A DNA stretch of 64,000 bases from Cryptosporidium bovis. Lineage: Eukaryota; Apicomplexa; Conoidasida; Eucoccidiorida; Cryptosporidiidae. Positions 9,358 to 19,579 of this stretch are shown here, in pieces. Below the pieces are notes generated by a model. The model searched no databases and had not been told where the DNA came from. It saw only the letters and a program-made list of their open reading frames with translations. The DNA lies in assembly GCA_009768925.2 (NCBI GenBank), contig VHIT02000024.1, positions 1 to 64,000 of the forward strand, in the 5' to 3' direction. Each line of letters begins with the position of its first letter. Within the stretch, counting starts at the first letter, position 1. Position numbers and translations under genes: made by a program.

Positions 9358-10815
9358 ATGGTCAAGATGATTGGGATTAAACAATTTGTATGTTCAATAA
9401 TTGTCTGCCTATTATGCGCATTTAAATCCACATTAAGTGCGGACGAAGCTCATTTTATTTCTGAACACATTAAATCATTGACAGCATCGAACTTTGAGGA
9501 TTATGTAAAAGATAATGAGTACACACTAGTTGCATTTTTTGCTCCATGGTGTGGCCATTGTACAGCATTGGAACCAGAGTTTAAGGAGACATGTGCAGAA
9601 TTGGCAAAATTTACACCAAAGGTAAATTGTGGTAGTGTAGATGCAACAGAGAACATGGAACTTGCTCAACAATACGGAGTAAGCGGTTATCCAACAATTA
9701 AGTTCTTTAATGGCATTGATAATGTGCAGAATTACTCTGGTGCAAGAAACAAGGAGGCTTTTATAAAATACATCACAAAGTTGACAGGCCCAGCAGTTCA
9801 AATAGCATCTTCGGAGGAAGAAATAAAGACGTTATTTGCTCCATTATCATCAGCATTCGTTGGAAGATTTACATCAAAAGATTCAGCTGAATTTGCAATC
9901 TTTGAGAAGGTTGCAAATAGCCACCGTGAGCATAACTATGGTTTTATTGCATTTTTCCAATCAGGAGAGCAGAAGCTCGAGGTTTTACACAAAGATGAGG
10001 ATCCAGTCATTATTCCAATGCCGAAGACTGTAGAAGAGCTGGAAGCGAAGATATCCACGATGAATGTCCCCTTGTTTTCAGCAATAAGCGTAGAAAATTA
10101 TTCGCTCTATATGTCTCGCGAGGGGTTCACAGCTTGGTTCTGTGGCACAACTGATGATTTCAACAAATATGCAGCAAACATCAGAAGAGTAGCAGCTGAT
10201 TACAGAGAAAAGTATGCATTTGTATTTTTGGATACAGAACAATTTGGATCCCATGCAACCCAACATCTCCTTATTGAGAGTTTCCCAGGTCTTGTTATCC
10301 AGAGTGTCAGTGTTCCGTCAATTAGATACATGTATGGCCCAGCAGACTTTACATCAGTCGAATTGCTATCGGAATTCATGAAGTCTGTGTCCGAAGGTAA
10401 ACATGAATTGAGCATTAAATCCGAACCAATTCCACAGGAACAAACTGGCCCGGTTACAGTTGTTGTTGGTAAAACGTTCGAGGAGCTCGTATTTAGGAAT
10501 GATAAAGATGTCCTTTTGGAGATCTACGCCCAATGGTGTGGTCACTGCAAAAACTTGGAGCCAATATACAACAAGCTCGGAGAAGAATACAAGGATAACG
10601 ATAAAATTATTATTGCTAAAATAAATGGACCACAAAACGATATCCCATATGAAGGATTCAGTCCGAGAGCATTCCCAACAATATTGTTTGTGAAGGCTGG
10701 TACGAGGACTCCAATCCCATATGATGGAAAGAGGACTGTTGAGGCATTCAAAGAATTCATTGAAGAGCATTCCTCATTTACTTCTGAGGAAAAAGGTGGT
10801 CATGACGAACTTTAA
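9358..10815 (+). CDS. PDI: Protein disulfide isomerase, ER-resident
   Basis: A 485-residue oxidoreductase that forms and rearranges disulfides in the ER. A signal peptide (QFVCSIIVCLLCAFKSTLSA) leads into the first thioredoxin domain, with active site APWCGHC (Cys65/Cys68). Two redox-inactive middle domains follow, then the last thioredoxin domain with AQWCGHC (Cys394/Cys397), and a C-terminal HDEL retrieval signal. Gln replaces the usual Pro before the second WCGHC. The order and length fit the classical a-b-b'-a' PDI. A second ATG at 9367 would also keep the signal peptide. Codons are richer in G and C than those of neighbours, as expected of a highly expressed gene. Confidence 0.95.
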   Translation: MVKMIGIKQFVCSIIVCLLCAFKSTLSADEAHFISEHIKSLTASNFEDYVKDNEYTLVAFFAPWCGHCTALEPEFKETCAELAKFTPKVNCGSVDATENMELAQQYGVSGYPTIKFFNGIDNVQNYSGARNKEAFIKYITKLTGPAVQIASSEEEIKTLFAPLSSAFVGRFTSKDSAEFAIFEKVANSHREHNYGFIAFFQSGEQKLEVLHKDEDPVIIPMPKTVEELEAKISTMNVPLFSAISVENYSLYMSREGFTAWFCGTTDDFNKYAANIRRVAADYREKYAFVFLDTEQFGSHATQHLLIESFPGLVIQSVSVPSIRYMYGPADFTSVELLSEFMKSVSEGKHELSIKSEPIPQEQTGPVTVVVGKTFEELVFRNDKDVLLEIYAQWCGHCKNLEPIYNKLGEEYKDNDKIIIAKINGPQNDIPYEGFSPRAFPTILFVKAGTRTPIPYDGKRTVEAFKEFIEEHSSFTSEEKGGHDEL

Positions 10816-11301
10816 ATTAAGACTCACCTCTTTTCCAGAAGGGCGATTAATTTTTTTTGTGTAAATGAATAAAGAATAGAAATTCTATTTATTGATAATC
10901 ATTTATCTACATATGTTTTTTTTCTTTTTTCTTTTTAGTTATTCATCTAAATCGAAAAAGTAAATGTTCTGATTTGAATATTATATGCCTTATATTAATG
11001 TCTTTCATGGACCTGTATATGGATGGTCTTGTGTAACGTTTCTAATCAGCTCTATTACCTGATTTCCTGCAATATAATTTGATTAATCCCTTTGTAAACT
11101 AGGCAATTGATGTGTAATGAAGGGGAGGTTCAAAGATTAATTATATTAGGATTAGAATAATTATTTAAATAACTTAAACTGTAAATAACAATAGATATTG
11201 TAGGAATGAGCAACATATTAAATAACCATTGTAATAATGCACCTATTATTAATATTTTTACCTTTGTGTTGATATATTGTTGTATAAATTAATAACATTA
11301 A
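10816..11301. other. Convergent intergenic region, PDI / exchanger A
   Basis: 486 bases between two stop codons. It contains T-rich tracts near 10910-10935 typical of 3' ends here. No gene, repeat or conserved motif is seen. Confidence 0.4.
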
Positions 11302-14013
11302 TTAGTTCTCCGGAATATATTCATTGTAATTAATGACCTCTCTTGATAAAGAAGAACTAAACGAGAATATTCTGTCTTCACAAAGAGCAAGTAATTTTTC
11401 CTCGTCCTCTTCAAGTAACAGTCTAGATTTAACTAGCTCTTGCATTGAATCTTTGAGGGCGTTAAATAGTATGTTTACAGAAATGTGAGAGATAGCAATA
11501 TTATACTGTTCTTGTGAATAAGATAATAGTAAATCAAGAAATTGTTGAGCTTCTATAATTTGATTTTGAAATAATTGAATGCTAGAAATTCCCAAATATG
11601 ATTGTAATTCTTGAAAATCATGTTCTAAAAGGTCAAATCTAGCAGTGACAAATGAAAACAATACCTCAATATCAAGAAAGATTTGTTTTGCTTTTAATTT
11701 ATTGTTATAGTAATTAAAAAATGAAGTTATGTATGAAAAACTGAGTGGATTTTTGAATTTTGTTTCATTTAACAGTACATCATTCTGCGGATTATTTAAA
11801 TTAACATTGCCAACTATTTGCTTAGATTCGATTAGCATGGCTTCCTTATAAACCCATAGCTGTGTTTTTATGGACTCCCATTCGGAAGAAAATAAAACAT
11901 GTATTGGAATATTCAATTCCTCACATGAGTAATATAAACCAGAAATGGCTTTTTTAAGTACAACTAAAGCTGCTCCAGATATAACATGGTTCTTAAATAG
12001 TAAATCATAAGACTGCCATACAGTACTTAGTACCATTTGAGCAATGTACACTTGTCTTCCCACTTTGCCTTTGCTTGTATTTGAAATAAAACTATCCCTC
12101 TTAAATGTTGAAAATGAGGATTCATTTTTCAATGCGTTGTGATAGTTATTATCACTTTTATCGTTTATATTTAACAATGTTGAATCTGCCATAGATAAGG
12201 ACACGGAATTAACAAATAACAAAGTGTTATGGTCAAAGCTCGCAGTATTATTATTATTGTGTGTTAATAAATTATCAATATTGCTATAATTTATATTATT
12301 ATCACTATGATTATTATCTAATTCCATGATAATTCTTTGTTCGTCAAAGTCATCATCTTTAGTTAAACAAGAAAGAGTTCTTTGATTATGATATTTAACT
12401 TTGAAGTTATTAATGCTATCTGGCGTAGGTGGTTCTTGAATAATTAATTGTATAGGTTGTAGTTTAACATTTTTAATAAAATCTTGTTCGGAAAGCTTAT
12501 TCAGCAATATTATTTCACCTGTTTCAATCATCTTTGCATCTGTTACTTTTGGAATAAATGTATCACATAATTCAATTAAACCTGGATGAGCATTAAAAAA
12601 CCAATTTTTTTGAATTTGGTCTTTGCAAATTGAATTATATTCTTCATTAATTGATTTCATTACTTTATTAAAAAACAATCTGTGAAACTTTGGTGTTTTA
12701 TATAACCTTAACCTTTTATATATGTATTCTACAGTGGTACCATTAACAAGTAACGTTAATAATACAGTACCTGCTACATAAAATGCTATTTGTCTTTTAA
12801 GCTCATAATCTAAGTAATCCTCTGATTCTAAACTCATAGCCAATGCCAAAGATACTCCTCCTCTAAGACCACCCCATATAAGAATAATAGCCTCTTTGAG
12901 TGTTAGTCCATATCCTATTCTAGTTAGCAATGGAGATAAAACAAATACCATTATCCCACGAATAATACAAATAGCACCAAATAACAATAGTAAGTTAATA
13001 ATCATACTTGTATTTGTTATATACGGTCTAAATAGTCTTGCACTTACAATACCAGCTAGAAGAAATATCATATGATTGCCTATTTTACCTAAAAAGTGAA
13101 TTATTGTGTGATGTACTTCTTGAGCTTTAGGCTTGAAAAAAGCAGCTCTTCTAGAAGACATAAATAACCCATATGACACAACAGCTAATACTCCAGATGA
13201 ATGTACTAACTCACTAAAGAAAAAAAGAGTGTATACTGCGGATATAGCAACCAAAACTTGCACGTCATTATTGACCTGCGTTATTTTAAATATGTAATAA
13301 ACCATTAAACCAAATAAAAGGCCCAAAAAAGGGCCTCCCAAAGCACAACGCGTAAATATCCATCCAGATGTTAATATTAAACTAGGTTCAAGTATTCTGT
13401 TTAGTAGAATGTTCTTACATAGTTGAAAAAATACAACAGCTGCGCCATCATTTAAAAGCGATTCGCCATCAACTAGAGATGCCAGTTTATCCGGAGCATT
13501 TAATTGATGTAAAGAAGCTATAACTGCTACTGGATCTGTAGCTGATAATATTGAACTTATTAAAAGTGAACAAGTCCAGTCAAATACACCACCTACAAAA
13601 TAGTACATAAAAAATGTTGTTAGCACCATCGATAATATAACACCAGGTAACGCCAATAGTAATGAGGATATAAAATTTTTTTTGAAGATATGGTAATTAA
13701 GTTGAGAGGAAGATTCGTAAAGACATATAGGAAGAAGTACAGTAAATATTATATTTGGATGCATTGACTCTGCATGTTCTATCGCCATGCTCAATACACC
13801 AAAATTAAAAGCTCTTAAAATGTAATCTAAAAAAATCCCATATGCAAATAACACTACACTCAAAGGGAGCCTTATTCTTCCATTAAATAACTTTCTATGC
13901 CCAAAAAAAGACTCTAAAAGTGCCGACGAAGGTGCACATAACCCAAATATGCATACTACCGTCATAACTTGTTCTCCAGATATATCAGACGGAATAATTT
14001 TAGGCAAATCCAT
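11302..14013 (-). CDS. Na+/H+ exchanger A, SOS1-like (CPA1 family)
   Basis: A 903-residue membrane antiporter. About twelve hydrophobic segments fill roughly the first 430 residues. The CPA1 core motif SATDPVAVIASLHQLNAP is followed by DGESLLNDGAAVVFF, carrying the acidic ion-binding residues, and later by WGGLRGGVSLALAM. The long cytoplasmic tail holds Asn-rich spacers and a conserved helical region (VWQSYDLLFKNHVISG...). It exchanges cytosolic Na+ for H+ or the reverse; direction and membrane are not visible. The first ATG of the frame is at 14013. It is a paralogue of exchanger B, in opposite orientation across an 850-base promoter. Confidence 0.9.
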   Translation of the reverse strand: MDLPKIIPSDISGEQVMTVVCIFGLCAPSSALLESFFGHRKLFNGRIRLPLSVVLFAYGIFLDYILRAFNFGVLSMAIEHAESMHPNIIFTVLLPICLYESSSQLNYHIFKKNFISSLLLALPGVILSMVLTTFFMYYFVGGVFDWTCSLLISSILSATDPVAVIASLHQLNAPDKLASLVDGESLLNDGAAVVFFQLCKNILLNRILEPSLILTSGWIFTRCALGGPFLGLLFGLMVYYIFKITQVNNDVQVLVAISAVYTLFFFSELVHSSGVLAVVSYGLFMSSRRAAFFKPKAQEVHHTIIHFLGKIGNHMIFLLAGIVSARLFRPYITNTSMIINLLLLFGAICIIRGIMVFVLSPLLTRIGYGLTLKEAIILIWGGLRGGVSLALAMSLESEDYLDYELKRQIAFYVAGTVLLTLLVNGTTVEYIYKRLRLYKTPKFHRLFFNKVMKSINEEYNSICKDQIQKNWFFNAHPGLIELCDTFIPKVTDAKMIETGEIILLNKLSEQDFIKNVKLQPIQLIIQEPPTPDSINNFKVKYHNQRTLSCLTKDDDFDEQRIIMELDNNHSDNNINYSNIDNLLTHNNNNTASFDHNTLLFVNSVSLSMADSTLLNINDKSDNNYHNALKNESSFSTFKRDSFISNTSKGKVGRQVYIAQMVLSTVWQSYDLLFKNHVISGAALVVLKKAISGLYYSCEELNIPIHVLFSSEWESIKTQLWVYKEAMLIESKQIVGNVNLNNPQNDVLLNETKFKNPLSFSYITSFFNYYNNKLKAKQIFLDIEVLFSFVTARFDLLEHDFQELQSYLGISSIQLFQNQIIEAQQFLDLLLSYSQEQYNIAISHISVNILFNALKDSMQELVKSRLLLEEDEEKLLALCEDRIFSFSSSLSREVINYNEYIPEN

Positions 14014-14863
14014 TTTCAATTATTGACAAAACAAAATAATTCAAAAAACAATAACAATAGTAGGAATATTTAGCGTAATTTTATTTATATATGTACTTTG
14101 TATTTAGGTTTTAAGGTCTACTATACTTATTTTTATTTGTGTTGTTTTCCAGTGCTGTTGTTTGGAAAAAAACAAGGTATTGTGATTTAAAAAGATGACA
14201 TAAAATAGCTCCAATTCACTGGAACAACTAAATCTAAGTAAAATAGTAAAATTTGTGCAAACTTTAAGTTATTCCTTAAAATTGAAATTTACATTTATTA
14301 CTTTTTCTGACATTTTAATAAATACTTGCGTTCACATATACCTGTGGCGGTAAATTTAAAGGTATCAGAAAGTTGCAAATAGTCAATTTCACTTGGCTGA
14401 TAAATGGAAAAAAATATACCTAAATGTCTAACTGGAGAAATATTTGCATGTGATAAATAAAAAATAGAGAATTTTTTTCAAATTGCAACCTATATTTATC
14501 AAAAGAAAGCGAGGCTAAATTCTCAGCAGTTCAGACAAACCAAATTGCACTAGAAGATATGTATATTCCATATTTTTTAAAGAGCAAATGCTAATTGCAG
14601 CATTTCTAACAAAACATATTAGTATATTTGACTTGTCAAATAAAAAAAGTGATACTGTACCTGAAGGCTAAATTATGTAACTTTTACTATACATTAGCAA
14701 TAAGAATATAATTATAAAGTATCTATTAACGATTAGGCGGGTTCCACTAAAGTTTGTTACCGCCATATATATTGCGGTTTTATTGCATAATTAACCGGTT
14801 ATAGTAAATAATATAAAGGTGAAGAAGTCTAGAAAAAGTTAAGGATAAACATATTATTAAAAC
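14014..14863. promoter_or_regulatory. Shared divergent promoter of the exchanger pair
   Basis: 850 bases separate the two exchanger start codons. GTGGCGGTAAA lies near 14344-14354. GGCGGG (14736-14741) and ACCGCC (14759-14764) face each other as an inverted pair about 100 bases upstream of exchanger B. All are E2F-like GC cores in AT-rich DNA. No gene is seen. Confidence 0.45.
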
Positions 14864-17758
14864 ATGGCAGATTTATCAGCAATAACAGATTTTTTTGCTT
14901 CTGGAGAAGTAGGAGCGGTACCTATATTGGTGGGTTTTGTTAGCACATGTCTGTTGGGCTCTGCATTACTTGAATGGATTTTATCAGTGGTTTTTGTTCG
15001 CCAACCACCAACAACAGTAGCTTTATTTTGTTATGGCATGTTTCTGAGTTATATATGTGAGTCTATTTCCCTGGGACCGTTAGCAGAGGGGGTTAGAATA
15101 GTTGAAAGAACAGATCCGAATGTAATATTTTATATTTTACTGCCTATATTTTTATACGAGTCATCGGCAACACTAAATTTTCACGTATTTAGTAGAAACT
15201 TACCGTCATCATTGTTATTAGCAGGTCCTGGGGCAATATTGACAATGGTACTTTTGGCAATAGGAATTAAATTCATAACAAGCATGAATATGGTAGTTTG
15301 TTTTTTAATTAGTTCGGTATTATCTGCCACAGATCCAGTAGCAGTTATAGCTTCTTTGCATCAGTTAAATGCTCCGGAAAAGTTGGCCTCTGTAGTTGAT
15401 GGTGAGTCGCTGTTGAATGATGGTGCTGCTGTCGTATTTTTTGAAGTATTCAGGGAAGTAATAATATCAGGAATGTCTTCGTATAGTCACTATATTTGGA
15501 CATTTATAAGGCTGGCAATTGGTGGTCCGGCTGTAGGTATTGTATTTGGATTTTTAATATCAATTTGGTTAAGAGCTGCGCAAGCCTTAGGTGGTCTTCA
15601 GGTTATAGGTGTAACTGCATCCGTTTATTTTGTATTTTTCATTGCTGATGAATTACATACATCTGGTGTACTGGCAACTGTTGTTTTTGGTTTATTTATG
15701 TCAGCATGGGGCCCTACATGTTTTAGACCTAAATCACAGGAATCTCACTTTCACTTTGTCAAAATACTTGCACATTTAGCAAATCACTTAATATTTGTAT
15801 TGTCTGGTGTTGTTAGTATGAGAATATTCCGTCCATTTTGGTCAGATGGCAGAATGTGGTTTAATCTTGCATTGGTCTACATTGCTATGAACTTAGTTAG
15901 GGGGATAATGGTTGCCACACTATTCCCACTATTAAAAAAAGTAGGTTCTGATGTTTCATTTAAGGAAGCCGTTATACTAATATACGGTGGACTTAGAGGC
16001 GGTGTTTCTATGGCACTGGCTATGGTTTTTGAAGGTGACTCTGCTGTACCAGACAGTACGAGATCACAGGTTGCATTTTATATTGCGGGAGCTGTATCAT
16101 TATCTTTACTTGTAAACGGTACCACAGTGGAGAGTTTATACAAAAGACTAAAAATATATGGTGTTCAAAACTTTAGAAGAGCATTTCTACTTAAAGTTAT
16201 GGAGGGAATAGATGACGAGTATATGAAGGCTTTTGGAGAGCTTAAGTGCCACTGGCTCTTTGGAAACAATACGAATGCATTAGACGCTGCTAATCTACTG
16301 GTGCCCAGACTCAAAGAGGGTTATCTTGATTTCTATGGTGATCTTCATATATTGTTAACACCACCAGCTCATATTTTTGCCAGAATCAATGTTAAAGGTA
16401 TTGAACCAAATGTAGATGATAACCAGAAAACTAAGAATTTTCAGATTGACGATACTGAAGACGGTAATGACGACTTTAATAACATCAATAGTATAGGTGG
16501 TAGTGTGGGTAGGGAGAGATCTCGCTCAGCTTTAGTTGGTGTTGATGGTATTGATATCGATGAGAGGTGCTGGAATATAATTGCTACTTCTGTTAAGATG
16601 GCAAAAAGCCAACCTTCTGTAGATTCTAGTGCAAGAGGAAGTTTATTACCTTCATTAGAGGATGACGATGTAAATAACAATAATAACAATGAAATAGATG
16701 AGACCTCCTCAATTATTAGTTTTATTCACAAAAAGGCAGCAACATTAAAAAACAACCAAAATAAATTAGACAATGTTAGCGTAATCAACGGCAGCAATAA
16801 TTCTCAAACAAATGTCAACACTGGTTCAAATAGCAATACAAATATTGATGGATGCAATAACAATGCTAATGACAACATTAACATAAGTATAAATATAAAC
16901 AACGGTGATAATGACAATTCAACGGCAGTTAAGGAAGAAAGATCGTTGTCGGTTTCTGTTCCAGCAGTAACTAAATCAGAAGAAGAGGAGGAACTATTGC
17001 AAGTTAAAAGACATACTTATGATGATGTTACACAAGCTATGTTAATTGATCAAAACGGCCAATTTACACAGGATAACAAAGGGAGAAGTCCAACATTTGC
17101 TCCGTTATTAATGGCAACAGGGTCATTACATACATTTGCTGAACAAGAATTACTTGTTTGTAATATGGTTTTCAATACATGTTGGCAAAGTTATGACTTG
17201 ATGTTTAGAAAGCACGTTATCTCCGGAACATCGTTGTTAACTCTAAAAAAAGCTATAAACAAGGCAAACCATGCTAGTCCTGAAGAAAAGATGAGTCCAT
17301 TTACTGTGGAATGGGAATCAATTAGAAGTGATTTAAGAGTAAATAAAAAACAAAGATTTTTCTTTAATATGTGGCAATCTGATTTTGAAAGAATATTGCA
17401 CGATATGGAAGTACTATTTGCTTTTATTAATGCTAACAAAGATTTGATGAAAGCTGGTGGTTTTGAGGTTGAATGTTTACTTGGTGCTTCTTTACTTGAT
17501 TCTTATAAAAGAAGAATGATACAGGCTAAACAGGAACTCCAAAGGTTAAGAGATAATTATTTCAACTATTATATTTTGGGATTGGTTATTATTGCGACTA
17601 ATATGCTTTTAAATGTTAAAGAACAAATTGTATCAGTTGAAGTATCTAGGGGTGTACTTTTAGAAGAAGACGAAGAAAAGATAACTGATATTCTTGAACA
17701 ACAAAGACTTGCTCTTGATGCATACATTTCTCAAGGTGTAGAAGCTCAATCAATTTAA
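14864..17758 (+). CDS. Na+/H+ exchanger B, SOS1-like (CPA1 family)
   Basis: A 964-residue paralogue of exchanger A with the same layout. The membrane core has SATDPVAVIASLHQLNAP, DGESLLNDGAAVVFFEVF and YGGLRGGVSMALAM. A cytoplasmic tail follows. Within the tail a roughly 200-residue Asn/Ser/Asp-rich insertion (coded about 16440-17000) separates the core from the conserved helical end (CWQSYDLMFRKHVISG, VEWESI). The core motif block is nearly identical to that of exchanger A, so the duplication is old but both copies are constrained. The ATG at 14864 fits the paralogue's N terminus. Confidence 0.9.
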   Translation: MADLSAITDFFASGEVGAVPILVGFVSTCLLGSALLEWILSVVFVRQPPTTVALFCYGMFLSYICESISLGPLAEGVRIVERTDPNVIFYILLPIFLYESSATLNFHVFSRNLPSSLLLAGPGAILTMVLLAIGIKFITSMNMVVCFLISSVLSATDPVAVIASLHQLNAPEKLASVVDGESLLNDGAAVVFFEVFREVIISGMSSYSHYIWTFIRLAIGGPAVGIVFGFLISIWLRAAQALGGLQVIGVTASVYFVFFIADELHTSGVLATVVFGLFMSAWGPTCFRPKSQESHFHFVKILAHLANHLIFVLSGVVSMRIFRPFWSDGRMWFNLALVYIAMNLVRGIMVATLFPLLKKVGSDVSFKEAVILIYGGLRGGVSMALAMVFEGDSAVPDSTRSQVAFYIAGAVSLSLLVNGTTVESLYKRLKIYGVQNFRRAFLLKVMEGIDDEYMKAFGELKCHWLFGNNTNALDAANLLVPRLKEGYLDFYGDLHILLTPPAHIFARINVKGIEPNVDDNQKTKNFQIDDTEDGNDDFNNINSIGGSVGRERSRSALVGVDGIDIDERCWNIIATSVKMAKSQPSVDSSARGSLLPSLEDDDVNNNNNNEIDETSSIISFIHKKAATLKNNQNKLDNVSVINGSNNSQTNVNTGSNSNTNIDGCNNNANDNINISININNGDNDNSTAVKEERSLSVSVPAVTKSEEEEELLQVKRHTYDDVTQAMLIDQNGQFTQDNKGRSPTFAPLLMATGSLHTFAEQELLVCNMVFNTCWQSYDLMFRKHVISGTSLLTLKKAINKANHASPEEKMSPFTVEWESIRSDLRVNKKQRFFFNMWQSDFERILHDMEVLFAFINANKDLMKAGGFEVECLLGASLLDSYKRRMIQAKQELQRLRDNYFNYYILGLVIIATNMLLNVKEQIVSVEVSRGVLLEEDEEKITDILEQQRLALDAYISQGVEAQSI

Positions 17759-18014
17759 TTTTAAACCTTATATTTGTCAATAAATATTTTGATAAGTTAA
17801 ATATTATATGTTTTAACGATGTTTAATTTATTAATCATTTTGGAAAAGATAAATGTAGAATAGTTATGTTTTCTTCTGAATTAAGAGTTATTCTAATTAA
17901 TTCAAGTTAATTAATATTTTTTCTAGTAGTCTGTCGTTTCTTAAGTATATATTTATGCGATTTTTTTTAAATTCTTCCATTTTTGTATAGTATTTTAATC
18001 GGAAAAATTGAATA

Positions 18015-18039
18015 ATTTTGGAATATGTTGTTCCAAAAT
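18015..18039. repeat. Perfect inverted repeat, 9-base arms
   Basis: ATTTTGGAA (18015-18023) and TTCCAAAAT (18031-18039) pair perfectly around a 7-base loop. It lies about 255 bases past the exchanger B stop. It could be a 3' UTR hairpin or a protein-binding palindrome. Confidence 0.5.
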
Positions 18040-18211
18040 ACATCTATATTCTCATTTAGATAGAACAACAAAATTTAGTGTTGAATTTTGTTATGCATGT
18101 TATTTATTTTCACACTAGTATTTAAACCATAATATTTTTTTCATTAAGTTATTTGCAACTATACATTTCATAGTATAACTAAAATTTTGTTCGAGGATAG
18201 CACAAATTAAA

Positions 18212-18234
18212 CAAACTAAATTGAAATTAGTTTG
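18212..18234. repeat. Perfect inverted repeat, 8-base arms
   Basis: CAAACTAA (18212-18219) and TTAGTTTG (18227-18234) pair perfectly around a 7-base loop. It is the second such hairpin in the same spacer, about 170 bases from the first. Confidence 0.45.
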
Positions 18235-18637
18235 AATAATAACAGTATCAATACTATATACCTTCACTTTATAGCTTATAACGAATTATTTTTATATTTG
18301 ATCTTTTATTAAATTATAAAATAAGATGAGCGCCAAAAAAAGGTACCGAAATAAAGTTAATGTATTGTTTATTTTTCAAAGTAAATTGAATACTTTCGTT
18401 TCAACAAAAAAAAGTAGTGGACATATTTTGAAAAAATATTTGTATAAATAAATACCGTAATATTTATTGTAACAACAACGTAAATATACATAACATTAAC
18501 TAAATAGTAGATAGAACTCTTGGAATAATAATAGAAACACTCATTTTTATTGTAAATAACATTTTTGTTTACCTTTAAATAAATTCAGAAAATAAAATTA
18601 ATAAGGTATATAATAATAATAATAACGCCATAATTTG

Positions 18638-19579
18638 ATGTCAAAAATACAACAAAATAATGAAGATGATGTTAATTTTAAAATATTTAAGGAATTGGTA
18701 GATTTTGAGAAAGATCTAGCAAAAGCTAGAAAAAGAACAAGAGATGCTGATTTTTTAGATAGAAAGTTAGTAATATCAGATTCAACTGAATTTGAACGTC
18801 ACTTTGAGAGTTTAAGCGAAGCAATAGCAAGGCTTCTTCCATATCATACGTTTTACACTGACGAAATAAAATTTAATTTAATAAATGAAGATGAAGCAAA
18901 AATCCAAGAAAGAAAAAAAAGAATTAAAAAAGTACAAGATTCTATAATGGAAATAGGCTTAAGTAACTCTTCACTTATATTTAACGCGTCTAAATATGGA
19001 TTTGTTCGTTTACTTTATTCTTCTTTTGCATTGGAACTAGAAAAAAATAAAAGAGAACTTTCGCAAAAACAAGCATTAGAACTTAACTGGAAATACCCTA
19101 TTGATGTAGTGAACAATAGCAATAGTAATAATGGTAATGTCAACTATATTAATAATAAACAATATATAAATAATAACAGCATTACATTAAATACTTATAA
19201 ATCTAAACAGTTTGAACATATAAATAGTTATAATAATAGTTATACAGACAATATTAACAACAATAATATGCACCAAACTAAGGTGCCAAATTTTGCACCG
19301 AAATACTATATTGATCCCTTTCCTTCATCTTTTTCATCATCCTCATATCCCTCCTCCAGTAATAATAATTTAAAAGCAGAACATGAAACAATTAAGGAAT
19401 ATAATCATCCTAATGTTTCAAATAGTAATCAACACAATTTTCAAAAACAAGTTATACAACCCAATTTACCTATTAATGACTCAACGCATTTTCAACAAAG
19501 ACAACAGAATCAATTAAATCCTGTTTCCAACTCTTCCTTGCCAATTTTATCGTTAAATAATGATTTACCTAAGATTTAG
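18638..19579 (+). CDS. GLTSCR1/BICRA-like domain protein
   Basis: A 313-residue protein. Residues of about 15-150 match the pattern I associate with the GLTSCR1 domain of BICRA/BICRAL: a basic helix, then FERHFESLSEAIARLLPYH, then an acidic helix and a further helical stretch. In animals that domain anchors a subunit of the non-canonical BAF (SWI/SNF) chromatin remodeller. The C-terminal half is Asn/Ser/Gln-rich and disordered. The frame opens upstream with TTG, so the first ATG (18638) is taken. Assignment rests on motif recall without a search; the nuclear remodelling role is inference. Confidence 0.55.
   Translation: MSKIQQNNEDDVNFKIFKELVDFEKDLAKARKRTRDADFLDRKLVISDSTEFERHFESLSEAIARLLPYHTFYTDEIKFNLINEDEAKIQERKKRIKKVQDSIMEIGLSNSSLIFNASKYGFVRLLYSSFALELEKNKRELSQKQALELNWKYPIDVVNNSNSNNGNVNYINNKQYINNNSITLNTYKSKQFEHINSYNNSYTDNINNNNMHQTKVPNFAPKYYIDPFPSSFSSSSYPSSSNNNLKAEHETIKEYNHPNVSNSNQHNFQKQVIQPNLPINDSTHFQQRQQNQLNPVSNSSLPILSLNNDLPKI

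Larger units (their letters stand above)
17759..18637. other. Intergenic region with hairpins and an E2F-like site
   Basis: 879 bases between exchanger B and the GLTSCR1-like gene. It contains two perfect inverted repeats (listed separately) and GCGCCAAA at 18330-18337, the reverse of TTTGGCGC, about 300 bases upstream of the next ATG. No open frame of note. Confidence 0.45.

Noticed and set aside
9139-9384. 81-codon minus-strand frame upstream of PDI
   Set aside because: It overlaps the PDI start, has no domain or signal peptide and sits in promoter DNA.
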